From JADKCL01 sp046329055 (GTDB lineage: Bacteria; Bacteroidota; Bacteroidia; J057; JADKCL01): 64,000 nucleotides of DNA. The position numbers were made by a program, and so were the translations under genes. Numbering within the stretch: the stretch's first letter is position 1; each line of letters begins with the position of its first letter. A model generated the notes under the pieces. That model was given only the letters and a program-made list of their open reading frames with translations. It did not search any database and was not told the DNA's origin. The stretch lies in NCBI GenBank assembly GCA_046329055.1, contig JAXLVK010000006.1, positions 36,479 through 100,478 on the forward strand, read 5' to 3'. This document shows positions 9,427 through 18,490 of this stretch, in pieces.

Positions 9427-11019
9427 ATGAAGCGAGAAGCGATGTCTTTCACTCCGGTCTTTTGCATTCCTCACAGCCTCAGGTGCTTGCCGATCTTGGC
9501 GGCAATGCTGGCCCTGCTTTTTTTGCCGTCCTGCAAGAAGCCCAAGCTCGACGATGGCGTCTTTCACCGGATTTGCAGCTGGGATGTGCCCGCGGGGCAG
9601 CGGTACAAGTTCAGGGATGCGACCGGGGGGCCGGAGGAAGTGGATTTCATCGCCAGGGCCTACCACCTGACGCGGGATTCCAATTGCGCGGCCTTCGACG
9701 ATGAGCGGCATCCCTTGGTGGTGATCGCCCATGGTCGCATTTCCAGCGGCGTCCCCAACAACTACAAGGGCATGAGCTTCCTCGCGCATCACCTCAATTC
9801 CTGGGGCGACATCGTGGTGTCCGTGAACCTGGACGTCGTCAATTCCCTCCAAGGCGCAGAAACCCAATGGGGCATCCCACACCGAGGTGAACTCGTCTTG
9901 CATACGATCGAATACATGCTCCAGGAAAATCGCCGGCCAGGCAGCCCCTTTTTCCAGCGCATCGACTCGACAAGGATCGCCTTGGTCGGACACAGCAGGG
10001 GAGGAGGCTCGGTCATCTGGGCCTGCAACAACAATCCCAACTTTCATAACCGCCCCATCAAGGCGGTCGCCACCCTGTCCCCCGCCAATTTTGGTACCGA
10101 TCCATTGAATGTGGCGGTGCCGCACATCTGCCTCTATGGAAGCTGGGACGGAGACCTTTACGAGGGAGAGGGGCCGGATCTCTGGGCCAGGGGAACACGT
10201 CAGGCACCCCGTGAATTGGTGGAGGTCTATGGAGCGAACCATTACTTCTTCACCGACAATGCCACCTTCCCGCCGGAATCGCAGGAGCTCAGCCGAGAAG
10301 CCCATCAATACCTTGCTCGCGGGTTCGTCAATGCCTGGTTTGATCGCTTCCTCCGAGATCACGACCCGGCGCGCTGGGAGGCCTACCTCACTGGGAATAA
10401 ACGATTTGGAGAGGGACTCGAATACTATGTCTCCTACCAATCATCGGACTTCCTGCCTGTGAGGAATTCAGCGAATTCTGGCGAGCGGGTGATGATGGGG
10501 GCTGCCGTTTCGGTGATGGTGCAGCCCGTCGGCCTTTGTGATTTCGAGGACGTGGACCTTGCTGGCAAGCCCAATTACTGCGTCGGGACAGGTATCAAAG
10601 CGGCCTGGGACGCCAACGTGGACCGATTGGCCTACAAATTCAACTCCCTCGATGCCACGCGTTTCCGCTACCTCAGCTTCCGGGCATGCCAGGTACATGG
10701 CGACTCCCTGAACCGGGTGGACTTCAAGAAGGATTTCCACGTGGAGATGCAGGACGCCGAGGGGCACCAACATCGCTTGCAATTGGCGGAGTATGTCGGT
10801 GGCTTGCAGTATCCGGACCTGAGTGGCTCGCTGCCTCCGGACGATCCCTACAACCGCAAGCAGATCATGCGTGGCTACCGAATTCCCTTGACGGATTTTC
10901 AAAATGTCAATCTGCGATCCGTGACCGGCCTGGAGTTTTGGTTTGACCGGAAGGACGTCAAGGGCTTTGACAATACCACGGGCGCGATCAAGGTGGCTGA
11001 TGTAGAATTTTCCAACTGA
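9427..11019 (+). CDS. Lipoprotein alpha/beta hydrolase (chlorophyllase/PET-hydrolase-like fold)
   Basis: About 530 residues from the ATG at 9427 (another ATG at 9442 is possible; an ATG at 9340 would place 29 unlikely residues in front). A hydrophobic segment followed by LLFLPSC fits a lipoprotein signal. The hydrolase domain shows VVIAHGR (oxyanion region), the nucleophile elbow GHSRGGGS near residue 190, an acidic residue in YGSWDGDLY and the histidine in GANHYFF, giving a complete Ser-Asp-His set. About 200 C-terminal residues form a second, beta-rich part. Probably an esterase or lipase anchored at the cell surface or periplasm; the substrate is unknown. The next gene follows after 8 bp. 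Confidence 0.75.
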   Translation: MKREAMSFTPVFCIPHSLRCLPILAAMLALLFLPSCKKPKLDDGVFHRICSWDVPAGQRYKFRDATGGPEEVDFIARAYHLTRDSNCAAFDDERHPLVVIAHGRISSGVPNNYKGMSFLAHHLNSWGDIVVSVNLDVVNSLQGAETQWGIPHRGELVLHTIEYMLQENRRPGSPFFQRIDSTRIALVGHSRGGGSVIWACNNNPNFHNRPIKAVATLSPANFGTDPLNVAVPHICLYGSWDGDLYEGEGPDLWARGTRQAPRELVEVYGANHYFFTDNATFPPESQELSREAHQYLARGFVNAWFDRFLRDHDPARWEAYLTGNKRFGEGLEYYVSYQSSDFLPVRNSANSGERVMMGAAVSVMVQPVGLCDFEDVDLAGKPNYCVGTGIKAAWDANVDRLAYKFNSLDATRFRYLSFRACQVHGDSLNRVDFKKDFHVEMQDAEGHQHRLQLAEYVGGLQYPDLSGSLPPDDPYNRKQIMRGYRIPLTDFQNVNLRSVTGLEFWFDRKDVKGFDNTTGAIKVADVEFSN

Positions 11020-11027
11020 ACAGAGTC

Positions 11028-11738
11028 ATGAGAACTAGGAACACTCACATCCACAGCCTCAAGGGGCTTTCCATTGTAGGCGCATTTGCATTGGCGATCG
11101 TCCTCTTGGTGGCACAAAAGAAGTCCAAGACCGATGATTCTCCGGCGAGGTACGGGTGCCGGATTTGGATAGAGAATGAAGACCTTAGCCTGCATCCTGT
11201 CGATCCGAATGCCGGGGATGGGCCGATTGATTCAAACGAGGATGTTGACGATGATCACCACGGGCGTGTGGTCCGCGACATTTTCCATGAAGCGCATGAT
11301 GAAATCCGGGATGATCCAGCGGAATTTCCAACCGAGGCGCCTGTCTGGAACTTCCACGCAAAGCGCTATGCCGTGTACAAGATTGGCAATCAAAGTGATA
11401 TCGCCCGGCCCGGAGACTACGTGATTGAATTCGAAGGGGCAGGTTTTGTTGCGAGTGAAGGGACGCCTAAGGTGCATCTGGGAGATTCGATCCTCTTGGA
11501 GGACAGCCATGTCGGGCCGGAAGGCAAGCTGCTCATCGTAATTCTGCCCAAAGAAGTGGCCTCGAACCTTGATCGTCGAGTCATCCAAGAATTTGCCATT
11601 CAAAATCCGGGGGGCTTGGAAAGGTCGCGGGAACGCTGGGCAAGAGTGCCAGTGTTGCGGGGTACATTGCTGGATCAAATCAAGAATGCTGAGACGAAGA
11701 ATTTCGTTCAGGGGGCCTATTTCCTCGAAATGAAATAA
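11028..11738 (+). CDS. Hypothetical membrane-anchored protein
   Basis: 236 residues; I do not recognise the family. An N-terminal hydrophobic segment (about residues 12-30, LSIVGAFALAIVLLVAQ) looks like a signal anchor or uncleaved signal peptide. Then comes an Asp/His-rich stretch (EDVDDDHHGRVVRDIFHEAHDE) that could bind metal, and a region with IPT/TIG-like beta-strand spacing. It starts 8 bp after the hydrolase stop, so the two are probably cotranscribed. It is convergent with batC, 9 bp between stop codons. Confidence 0.6.
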   Translation: MRTRNTHIHSLKGLSIVGAFALAIVLLVAQKKSKTDDSPARYGCRIWIENEDLSLHPVDPNAGDGPIDSNEDVDDDHHGRVVRDIFHEAHDEIRDDPAEFPTEAPVWNFHAKRYAVYKIGNQSDIARPGDYVIEFEGAGFVASEGTPKVHLGDSILLEDSHVGPEGKLLIVILPKEVASNLDRRVIQEFAIQNPGGLERSRERWARVPVLRGTLLDQIKNAETKNFVQGAYFLEMK

Positions 11739-11747
11739 GCAGTTGGA

Positions 11748-12611
<864 letters not shown>

Positions 12612-12635
12612 AACAGCCTGGAAATGATCACAAAG

Positions 12636-13685
12636 TTAATCTGAATCCTTCACTTTTGCGCCTGCCCGGCGCCGAGGACCAAATGGCATCCAAAACAAGC
12701 TCACAATCAGCATGATCACCGCCGGGGCGAGGAACCACTGGTATTGGTTGACCTCGGCGAGTCGGCGCTCGCGGTCCAGCTCCTGCGATGAGAGCAGCTT
12801 GATCTGATCCAGCACGGGATCCATGTTGTCAAACTGATCGTCGATCGTGATGTACTCCGTGTTGAAACTGCTCGCGATGTCCTTGAGGGTCTCGTCCTTG
12901 AGCTTGGAAATGGCAGGGCCACCGTCCTCGGCTTTCATATAACCCTGCTTTTGGCCGTTGCGGTAGAGCGGAACCTGCCCCCCCGCGTAGGTACCCACCC
13001 CGACAGTGAAGACCGTGATGCCGTGGTCCTTGAGCCGGCCGATCACCGAGGTGTAGCTGTCGCCAAAGTCCTCTCCATCCGAAATCAAGACGATGGAACG
13101 GCTGAGTTTCTGGTTGACCTTGAGGGTGTCCTCGCTCTCACGGAAGCGGACGAGGGCCATTTGGAGGGCTTCCCTGAAACTCGTGCCACTGTTGGAGAAC
13201 TGAGCCGTGCCGACAAGGTCGAGGAAGAGGTTCGCCGCATTCAAGTCGCTCGTGAGCGGGCATTGCACGTAGGCATCGGAAGTGAAGACAATGAGCCCAA
13301 TGCGGTCACCGTTCATCTGCCCGATCATTTTCTTGACCTCCCGCTTGACCTTTTGGAGCCGTGTGGGCTGCAAGTCCTCGCAGTTCATGGAGGCGCTTAC
13401 GTCCATGAGGATATAGACCTCTCGGCCACGTACCGGCACCTCTTGCTCTGTCCGGCCCCAGTACGGCCCCACCAATGCGACCACCAGCAGGAGGCCAGCG
13501 AATATCCGCAGGACCAGTTTCACCTCAGGGAGGAAGAAATTGTACTCGCCCGGAGCGAACCACAGTTGCATGGCCCTCTGACTCTTGAAATAGACAATTC
13601 CCATCATGACCCCGACAGGGATCAGGACGAAGGCCAGCGGCCAGTAGTCCGGTGTAATGAGGAAGTTGCTGAGGAAGTCACTCAT
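12636..13685 (-). CDS. batB: VWA-domain membrane protein BatB/BatA-like
   Basis: 349 residues. Two N-terminal membrane segments (about 17-33 and 59-75) are followed by a von Willebrand A domain with an intact MIDAS metal site (MDVSASM, Asp95-Ser97-Ser99, later NSGTSF and LISDGEDFGD), and a last membrane helix (residues about 318-335). The layout TM-TM-VWA-TM is that of the Bat aerotolerance proteins, with the VWA domain in the periplasm. It is the first gene of a batB-batC pair with a recognisable promoter upstream. moxR, the DUF58 gene, batA, batD and batE, often adjacent, are not in the window. Confidence 0.85.
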   Translation of the reverse strand: MSDFLSNFLITPDYWPLAFVLIPVGVMMGIVYFKSQRAMQLWFAPGEYNFFLPEVKLVLRIFAGLLLVVALVGPYWGRTEQEVPVRGREVYILMDVSASMNCEDLQPTRLQKVKREVKKMIGQMNGDRIGLIVFTSDAYVQCPLTSDLNAANLFLDLVGTAQFSNSGTSFREALQMALVRFRESEDTLKVNQKLSRSIVLISDGEDFGDSYTSVIGRLKDHGITVFTVGVGTYAGGQVPLYRNGQKQGYMKAEDGGPAISKLKDETLKDIASSFNTEYITIDDQFDNMDPVLDQIKLLSSQELDRERRLAEVNQYQWFLAPAVIMLIVSLFWMPFGPRRRAGAKVKDSD

Positions 13686-13725
13686 GAGTCCAGTGCTCGA
13701 CCGTGCTGCAGCACAAATCGAGGGG

Positions 13726-13756
13726 CAAAAATATTGGCTGCGGGGCGATTGTGCAA
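13726..13756 (-). promoter_or_regulatory. Promoter of batB-batC
   Basis: Minus-strand -7 box TATTTTTG (13726-13733) with a -33 TTG (13754-13756) 20 bp away, matching the Bacteroidota pattern TTG-N19-TAnnTTTG with one extra base. The start codon of batB lies 40 bp downstream. Confidence 0.6.
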
Positions 13757-13810
13757 GGATTTCCGGGGGGTGAATGCCTCCTAAAGATTGTTAACCTCCG
13801 CAGCATGGTC

Positions 13811-15130
13811 TCATTGTCCATTTTGAAGGCGGGGGTTGAAGGCATCGCGCAACCCTTCACCCACGAGGTTGATGGCGGTGATGGTGAGGAAGATCGCGAT
13901 TCCGGGGAAGAGGCTCAGCCACCAGGCGGATTGACTGCGACGCGCCAGATTCAGCAGGCCGCCCCAGGTCACCAAAGTGTCCGGCAACCCTACCCCGATG
14001 AAGGTCAGTGCCGCCTCCGTCGCAATCGCACCTGCCACACCGAAGGTCAAGACCACGAGCACGGGCGAGATGCTGTTGGGGATGGCATGGCGCCACAAGA
14101 TTCGGAAATTGCTCATGCCCACTGCACGGGCGGCCTCCACGAAGGCTTGGTTCCGCGTTCGCAGCATTTCGGAGCGCATGTAACGTGCCACCCCGGGCCA
14201 GCTCATCAAGCCGATGATGAGCATCAGGAAGAAAAGGCTCTTCTTTTCAGTCAAGGCCATTACGGTGAGGATGAGCAGGAGGGAAGGAACGGTCGAGACG
14301 ATTTCGATCAGCCGGGAAATCATGATGTCCAGCCAGACGTACCGCTTCCGACCCAGCACGGGAATCCTTTCAAGGGGTTTGCCCAGCCAAACAAAGACCA
14401 CAGTGATCCCGATCAGGATGGCGAAACTGAAAATCAGTTGTAGGAGGAGGGGCAGCGCACCTGATTCGACCCCTTGCGACAAGGCCGTGGACCTCACCTG
14501 GAACCCGTAGAAATATCCCAGCACCAAGCCTATGCCACCCATCACGATCCCGATGGTGCTAAGCTGAAATCGTGTGTCCCCGAAATAGCCCGCAATCGAC
14601 CCGATGATGATCCCAATGAGCCCCGCAATCCCCGCCGCCACCAACCCGATGGACAATGAAATCCTCGTTCCATGGATGAGCCCGCTCAATACATCGCGTC
14701 CATCCCGGTCGGTGCCGAGGTAATGCCATTCCTGCCAGCTCTTTACGCGTTGCTTTCCAAATGGGCTGTTGAGGCGCAGGTTGTTGTAGTCGATGTCGGT
14801 AGGGCGGTAGCGCACGAGCGGCCAGATTGCCCAGTCGTATTGCAGCTCCCGCCAGTTTTGGTTCACGAGTTCCTTTTCGTATCGGTACAATCCGAAATCG
14901 ACCAAGTAATCTTCGACCACGGGGACGTGGATGTCGCCATTGAGCTTGCAAAGTAGCGGCTTGTTGCTGGCAAGGAAGTCCGCGAATACGGCCACCGCCA
15001 CCAAAAATACCAGAAAACGCAAGGCGATCATGTTGATCCGGCGTTTCTTGAATTCAGCCAAGGCGCGCTTGCGCGGAGTCAGGCTCTGCGATGCGGAATC
15101 GGTGGGATTTGTGGAACCTGGCGCTGTCAT
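13811..15130 (-). CDS. Oligopeptide/dipeptide ABC transporter permease, OppC/DppC family
   Basis: 439 residues from the ATG at 15128-15130, which overlaps the stop of the upstream permease (ATGA). The same frame runs far upstream, but that part is only the antisense-like shadow of the neighbour. One early membrane helix is followed by a long periplasmic loop (KLNGDIHVPVVEDYLVDFG), the DppC hallmark GTDRDGRDVLSGLIHGTRISL, further helices, and the ATPase-contact EAA loop (EAARAVGMSNFRILWRHAIPN). Together with the OppB-type partner it forms the inner-membrane channel. The large loop makes it longer than the 300-residue E. coli proteins. Confidence 0.88.
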   Translation of the reverse strand: MTAPGSTNPTDSASQSLTPRKRALAEFKKRRINMIALRFLVFLVAVAVFADFLASNKPLLCKLNGDIHVPVVEDYLVDFGLYRYEKELVNQNWRELQYDWAIWPLVRYRPTDIDYNNLRLNSPFGKQRVKSWQEWHYLGTDRDGRDVLSGLIHGTRISLSIGLVAAGIAGLIGIIIGSIAGYFGDTRFQLSTIGIVMGGIGLVLGYFYGFQVRSTALSQGVESGALPLLLQLIFSFAILIGITVVFVWLGKPLERIPVLGRKRYVWLDIMISRLIEIVSTVPSLLLILTVMALTEKKSLFFLMLIIGLMSWPGVARYMRSEMLRTRNQAFVEAARAVGMSNFRILWRHAIPNSISPVLVVLTFGVAGAIATEAALTFIGVGLPDTLVTWGGLLNLARRSQSAWWLSLFPGIAIFLTITAINLVGEGLRDAFNPRLQNGQ

Positions 15131-16551
15131 TTCCTGGTAAAGCTGATGCGTGGATCCACGATGGCGAGCAGCACATCCGAAAGCAGGCTGCCCAGCAGCG
15201 TAGCGATCGCGGTGATGGTGAACACTGCAATGATGGTGGGATGGTCCAGGCTGAACACGGCTGTCGTGGACAACATGCCCATACCGGGGATGCTGAAGAT
15301 GGTCTCGGTGATGACCGCGCCGCCCACCATGGCTGGCAACAGGGTTCCCAAATGCGTGACCAGCGGCAGCAATGCATTGCGAAGGTTGTGGCGCCAGATC
15401 ACGGTCTTTTCCGCGAGCCCCTTGGCCCGTGCAGTGCGGATGAAGTCTTGGTTCAGGGTCTCCAACATGCTCGACCGCAGCTGTCTGCTCACGAATGCCA
15501 CACTGTGGTAAGATATCACCAAGGTGGGCAGGATGAGGTGATAGGCATGGTCGATCATCCGATAATGCCAGGGCCAGCGTTCGCTGCCATCGCTTGCAAC
15601 CCCAGACGTTGGGAACAGTTGCAGGTAGTCCCGATTGCAAAAGAAGGTCATCAGGAACATCGCGGAAACGAATGTCGGGATGGCGTTCATCAGGAAGAGA
15701 CCGACGGTGACGGCATTGTCCTGCCACAGGTTGCGGTTCCGGACACCATAGACCCCGAGCGGGATGGCCATCGAGTAGGCGATGAGATAACTCAGCAGCC
15801 CGATGAACAAGGTCCAAGGCAACGCTTCATTGATCTTGGTGATGACCGGCCGCTTGTCGATGTATGATCTGCCCAGATCACCCTGCAACAGCTTCATCAC
15901 CCAAGTATGAAACTGATTTTGAAAGCCATGGAAATGCAGGACTGGTACGTACAGTTTCCACGTCGAGGGCGCGCTCACCACGCTGTGGTAGGCAGCCTTG
16001 ACAGCAGCCAACTCCTTGCCCACCGAATCCCGCACCCATGGGGAAATGCCAACAATCGAATCCAGGAAGGACAGCCGATAGTTCACATCTTCAGGGGCTG
16101 GAGAAAACCGGAGTTCCTCGATGGTCCGCTGCACCTCGAGTTTCAGACCGCGCTCTTCTGCCGGTACCATGATGGGGCTGATGCGCCGATGAGCCCGCTG
16201 CAAGCTCTGGTAGTAGGCACTGATCATTTCCCAATTCCCAAACTGATCCACCAGATTGGCGAGGCACTTCCGGTCGCTCAAGTCCAGGATGCGGTGCAGG
16301 GTGTCCGGGTAGGCATAAGAAGTCAGGCTGAAATAGAATTCCGGCTGGTCATACCCTAGCTGATGACTGACATTGGCATACTCACGCCTCAGGAGAGAGG
16401 CATCCAATGCACTGCCACGCTGAAACTGCCTGTCCATCTCGTTGTACACCGGGTCGCCTGGCACATTTCTACTCAGCAGAAATGATATGAGCAGGATAAC
16501 GAACAGTGTCGGTATGAACAGCAGCAACCGCCTGGCGATGTACCTGAGCAT
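15127..16551 (-). CDS. Oligopeptide/dipeptide ABC transporter permease, OppB/DppB family
   Basis: 474 residues. The N-terminus MLRYIARRLLLFIPTLFVI is standard for OppB/DppB. About 230 residues of periplasmic sequence then intervene before the conserved block DLGRSYIDKRPV and five further helices. The EAA loop is present (FIRTARAKGLAEKTVIWRHNLRNALLP). The family is usually 305-340 residues, so the periplasmic insertion is large. It sits 13 bp after the second binding-protein gene and overlaps the OppC-type gene by 4 bp, so all are one operon. It forms the pore for peptide (or nickel, or related) uptake. Confidence 0.88.
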   Translation of the reverse strand: MLRYIARRLLLFIPTLFVILLISFLLSRNVPGDPVYNEMDRQFQRGSALDASLLRREYANVSHQLGYDQPEFYFSLTSYAYPDTLHRILDLSDRKCLANLVDQFGNWEMISAYYQSLQRAHRRISPIMVPAEERGLKLEVQRTIEELRFSPAPEDVNYRLSFLDSIVGISPWVRDSVGKELAAVKAAYHSVVSAPSTWKLYVPVLHFHGFQNQFHTWVMKLLQGDLGRSYIDKRPVITKINEALPWTLFIGLLSYLIAYSMAIPLGVYGVRNRNLWQDNAVTVGLFLMNAIPTFVSAMFLMTFFCNRDYLQLFPTSGVASDGSERWPWHYRMIDHAYHLILPTLVISYHSVAFVSRQLRSSMLETLNQDFIRTARAKGLAEKTVIWRHNLRNALLPLVTHLGTLLPAMVGGAVITETIFSIPGMGMLSTTAVFSLDHPTIIAVFTITAIATLLGSLLSDVLLAIVDPRISFTRK

Positions 16552-16564
16552 GGAATCGCGCTAC

Positions 16565-18382
16565 TTATTTGAAGCGCTGCTCAGCCAAGGGAACCCAAAA
16601 CTCCAATGGTTTGAAACCAGGGCGGATGATGGTGGGACTTGCATGGCGGAACCGCTTGTGGATCAGGATTTTCTCCTTCGGCGCCATCAATACGATCACC
16701 GGAACCTCCTCCTGCCAGAGCCTTTGGAACTCGTGGTAGAGTGGCGTGCGTGCAGCCGGATCCATGGTGACACGGATTTTCTCAATCAAGGAGTCCGTCC
16801 GTGCATTCCCAAAGCCAAAGTAGTTCGAGCCGCCATTGAGCCAGTTTTCGGTATGCCAAACCTGCTTGAGGTCAGTTGCCAGGGGGCTCGCAGAGAATCC
16901 CAGGGCAGCGATGTCAAAGTCATGCTCCCGGAGCTTCTGCTGGATGATATTGAAAGCCAGGGCATTGGTGTTGAGTTTGATGCCTGCCTTGAGGGCTTGG
17001 TCAGCGATCATGCGCACCATGCGGGGCCCAGTGTCGGTGGAATTCGAGATCAAGACCTCGATTTCCAGCTTGACTTTTCTGCCACGGATAACCTTCTCAC
17101 GGATGCCGTCGCCATCGTTGTCTTTCCAGCCTGCTTCGTCCAAGATCTTGTTGGCCATGTCCACGCTGAATTCAAGGGGCTTCAACTTCGAGTCGTACTC
17201 CTCCGGGTGCAGCGGTGTGATCGGGCCATTTTGCCGCTGTCCATACCCATTGTAGATATTGGCGATGATGCCATCCAAATCAGCACAGTGGGAGAGCGCC
17301 TTGCGGACCGCCACCTCCTCCAATACGGGGGCTCTGCCAGCAGGAGGCTTGCAGTTGAAACCCAAGTACATCATGGAGTAGGAATCCGGCGTATGGAAGT
17401 TGAAATTCTTGTAGAGATACCCGGCGGTGTCCTCCCTTGCAGCCTTGAAGTCGTCCGGGGACATGTCGCGGATGACGTCGAGTTCGTCATTCTGGGCGGC
17501 AGCGGGCACCGTAGCGCGATCCGTGATGGTCTTGAAGATCAGCTTCTTGACGTAGCCTTGGAAATACCAGCTTTTGCCTCGCAGCTTGTCTCCCCACCAA
17601 TTGTCCTTGCGTACGAGGGTGACGTTGTCGCCAGGAGTCCAAGATTCAAGTTTGTAGGGACCGGAGCCGTAAATGTGTGCCGGATCACTGTTGTTGATGT
17701 CAGCGTTGAAGGCATCAGCGAACTTGATGGCGGCGGGATCCTTGCTCACATCATCCGGTTTGGTGGAGATTGCCTCGACCGAAATGTTGTCCAGCAGATG
17801 CTCTGGATCGTAGAACTCCCTGGAAATCACCTCCATTCCGGAGATGGCGGTTTCTGCAAGGAAGAAGAGCTCGCTGCAAATCACGGTGAATTTCCGGTCG
17901 TTGGTCGGGTCGAGCTTGATGTCCTTGATGAAGCTGTAGTAGTTGCGTTGGTGGGCATCATCCGTCAGGGGCAATTTCACAGCCTTGATGGAGAACTCGA
18001 AATCCTTTGCGGTGATGGGTGAGCCATTGTCCCAGGTTGCCTCGGGACGGATCTCGTAAGTGTAGGAGAGCTGGTCGGCGGAAATCTCAGGTGCACCCTT
18101 GGCCAGGGTGGGGACATGCTCCATGGTCTGCGCATCATAGTCGTAGAGGTACATGTAGATGTGCTCCTTGATGAATGTCGCGTAGGCATTGCGGGCATTG
18201 TAGGGATGCAGGCGGTCGGGGTCATTGGCATGGTAAATCCGGACCCAGTCGCCCATGACTGGAATGCTGTCTTGGGCATGGTCATCGATTCCGCCTTGGG
18301 TTTCAGGCTTGCAGCCTACCCACAACAGGGACACCAAAGTCAATGCCAGTAGGCTGAGGAGAGGGTGGTTCTTTGCACGCAT
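16565..18382 (-). CDS. Family 5 extracellular solute-binding lipoprotein (OppA/DppA-like), second copy
   Basis: 605 residues from the ATG at 18380-18382 (MRAKNHPLLSLLALT), with lipobox LLWVGC; an upstream ATG at 18451 would put 23 non-signal residues in front. The family-5 binding-protein pattern is seen in HVPTLAKGAPEISADQLSYTY, the following ITAKDFEFSIKAV, SGPYKLESWTPGDNVTLVRKD and EAGWKDNDGDGIREKV. It captures peptides or related ligands outside the inner membrane and hands them to the OppB/OppC-type permeases directly downstream. It follows the other binding-protein gene by about 108 bp. Confidence 0.88.
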   Translation of the reverse strand: MRAKNHPLLSLLALTLVSLLWVGCKPETQGGIDDHAQDSIPVMGDWVRIYHANDPDRLHPYNARNAYATFIKEHIYMYLYDYDAQTMEHVPTLAKGAPEISADQLSYTYEIRPEATWDNGSPITAKDFEFSIKAVKLPLTDDAHQRNYYSFIKDIKLDPTNDRKFTVICSELFFLAETAISGMEVISREFYDPEHLLDNISVEAISTKPDDVSKDPAAIKFADAFNADINNSDPAHIYGSGPYKLESWTPGDNVTLVRKDNWWGDKLRGKSWYFQGYVKKLIFKTITDRATVPAAAQNDELDVIRDMSPDDFKAAREDTAGYLYKNFNFHTPDSYSMMYLGFNCKPPAGRAPVLEEVAVRKALSHCADLDGIIANIYNGYGQRQNGPITPLHPEEYDSKLKPLEFSVDMANKILDEAGWKDNDGDGIREKVIRGRKVKLEIEVLISNSTDTGPRMVRMIADQALKAGIKLNTNALAFNIIQQKLREHDFDIAALGFSASPLATDLKQVWHTENWLNGGSNYFGFGNARTDSLIEKIRVTMDPAARTPLYHEFQRLWQEEVPVIVLMAPKEKILIHKRFRHASPTIIRPGFKPLEFWVPLAEQRFK

Positions 18383-18490
18383 AAATACATCTCTTTGCAT
18401 CGCTTCGAAGGTAGCCCTTTTGCCTTGGAAATGCAATCCTCCAACATCCACATTGCTTTGACAAAGAAAAGTAAAGGGGTGTGGATGGCC

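Noticed and set aside
12631..12638. TAACTTTG box between batB and batC as an internal promoter
   Set aside because: No TTG at the right spacing, and the gap is only 24 bp; kept as chance.
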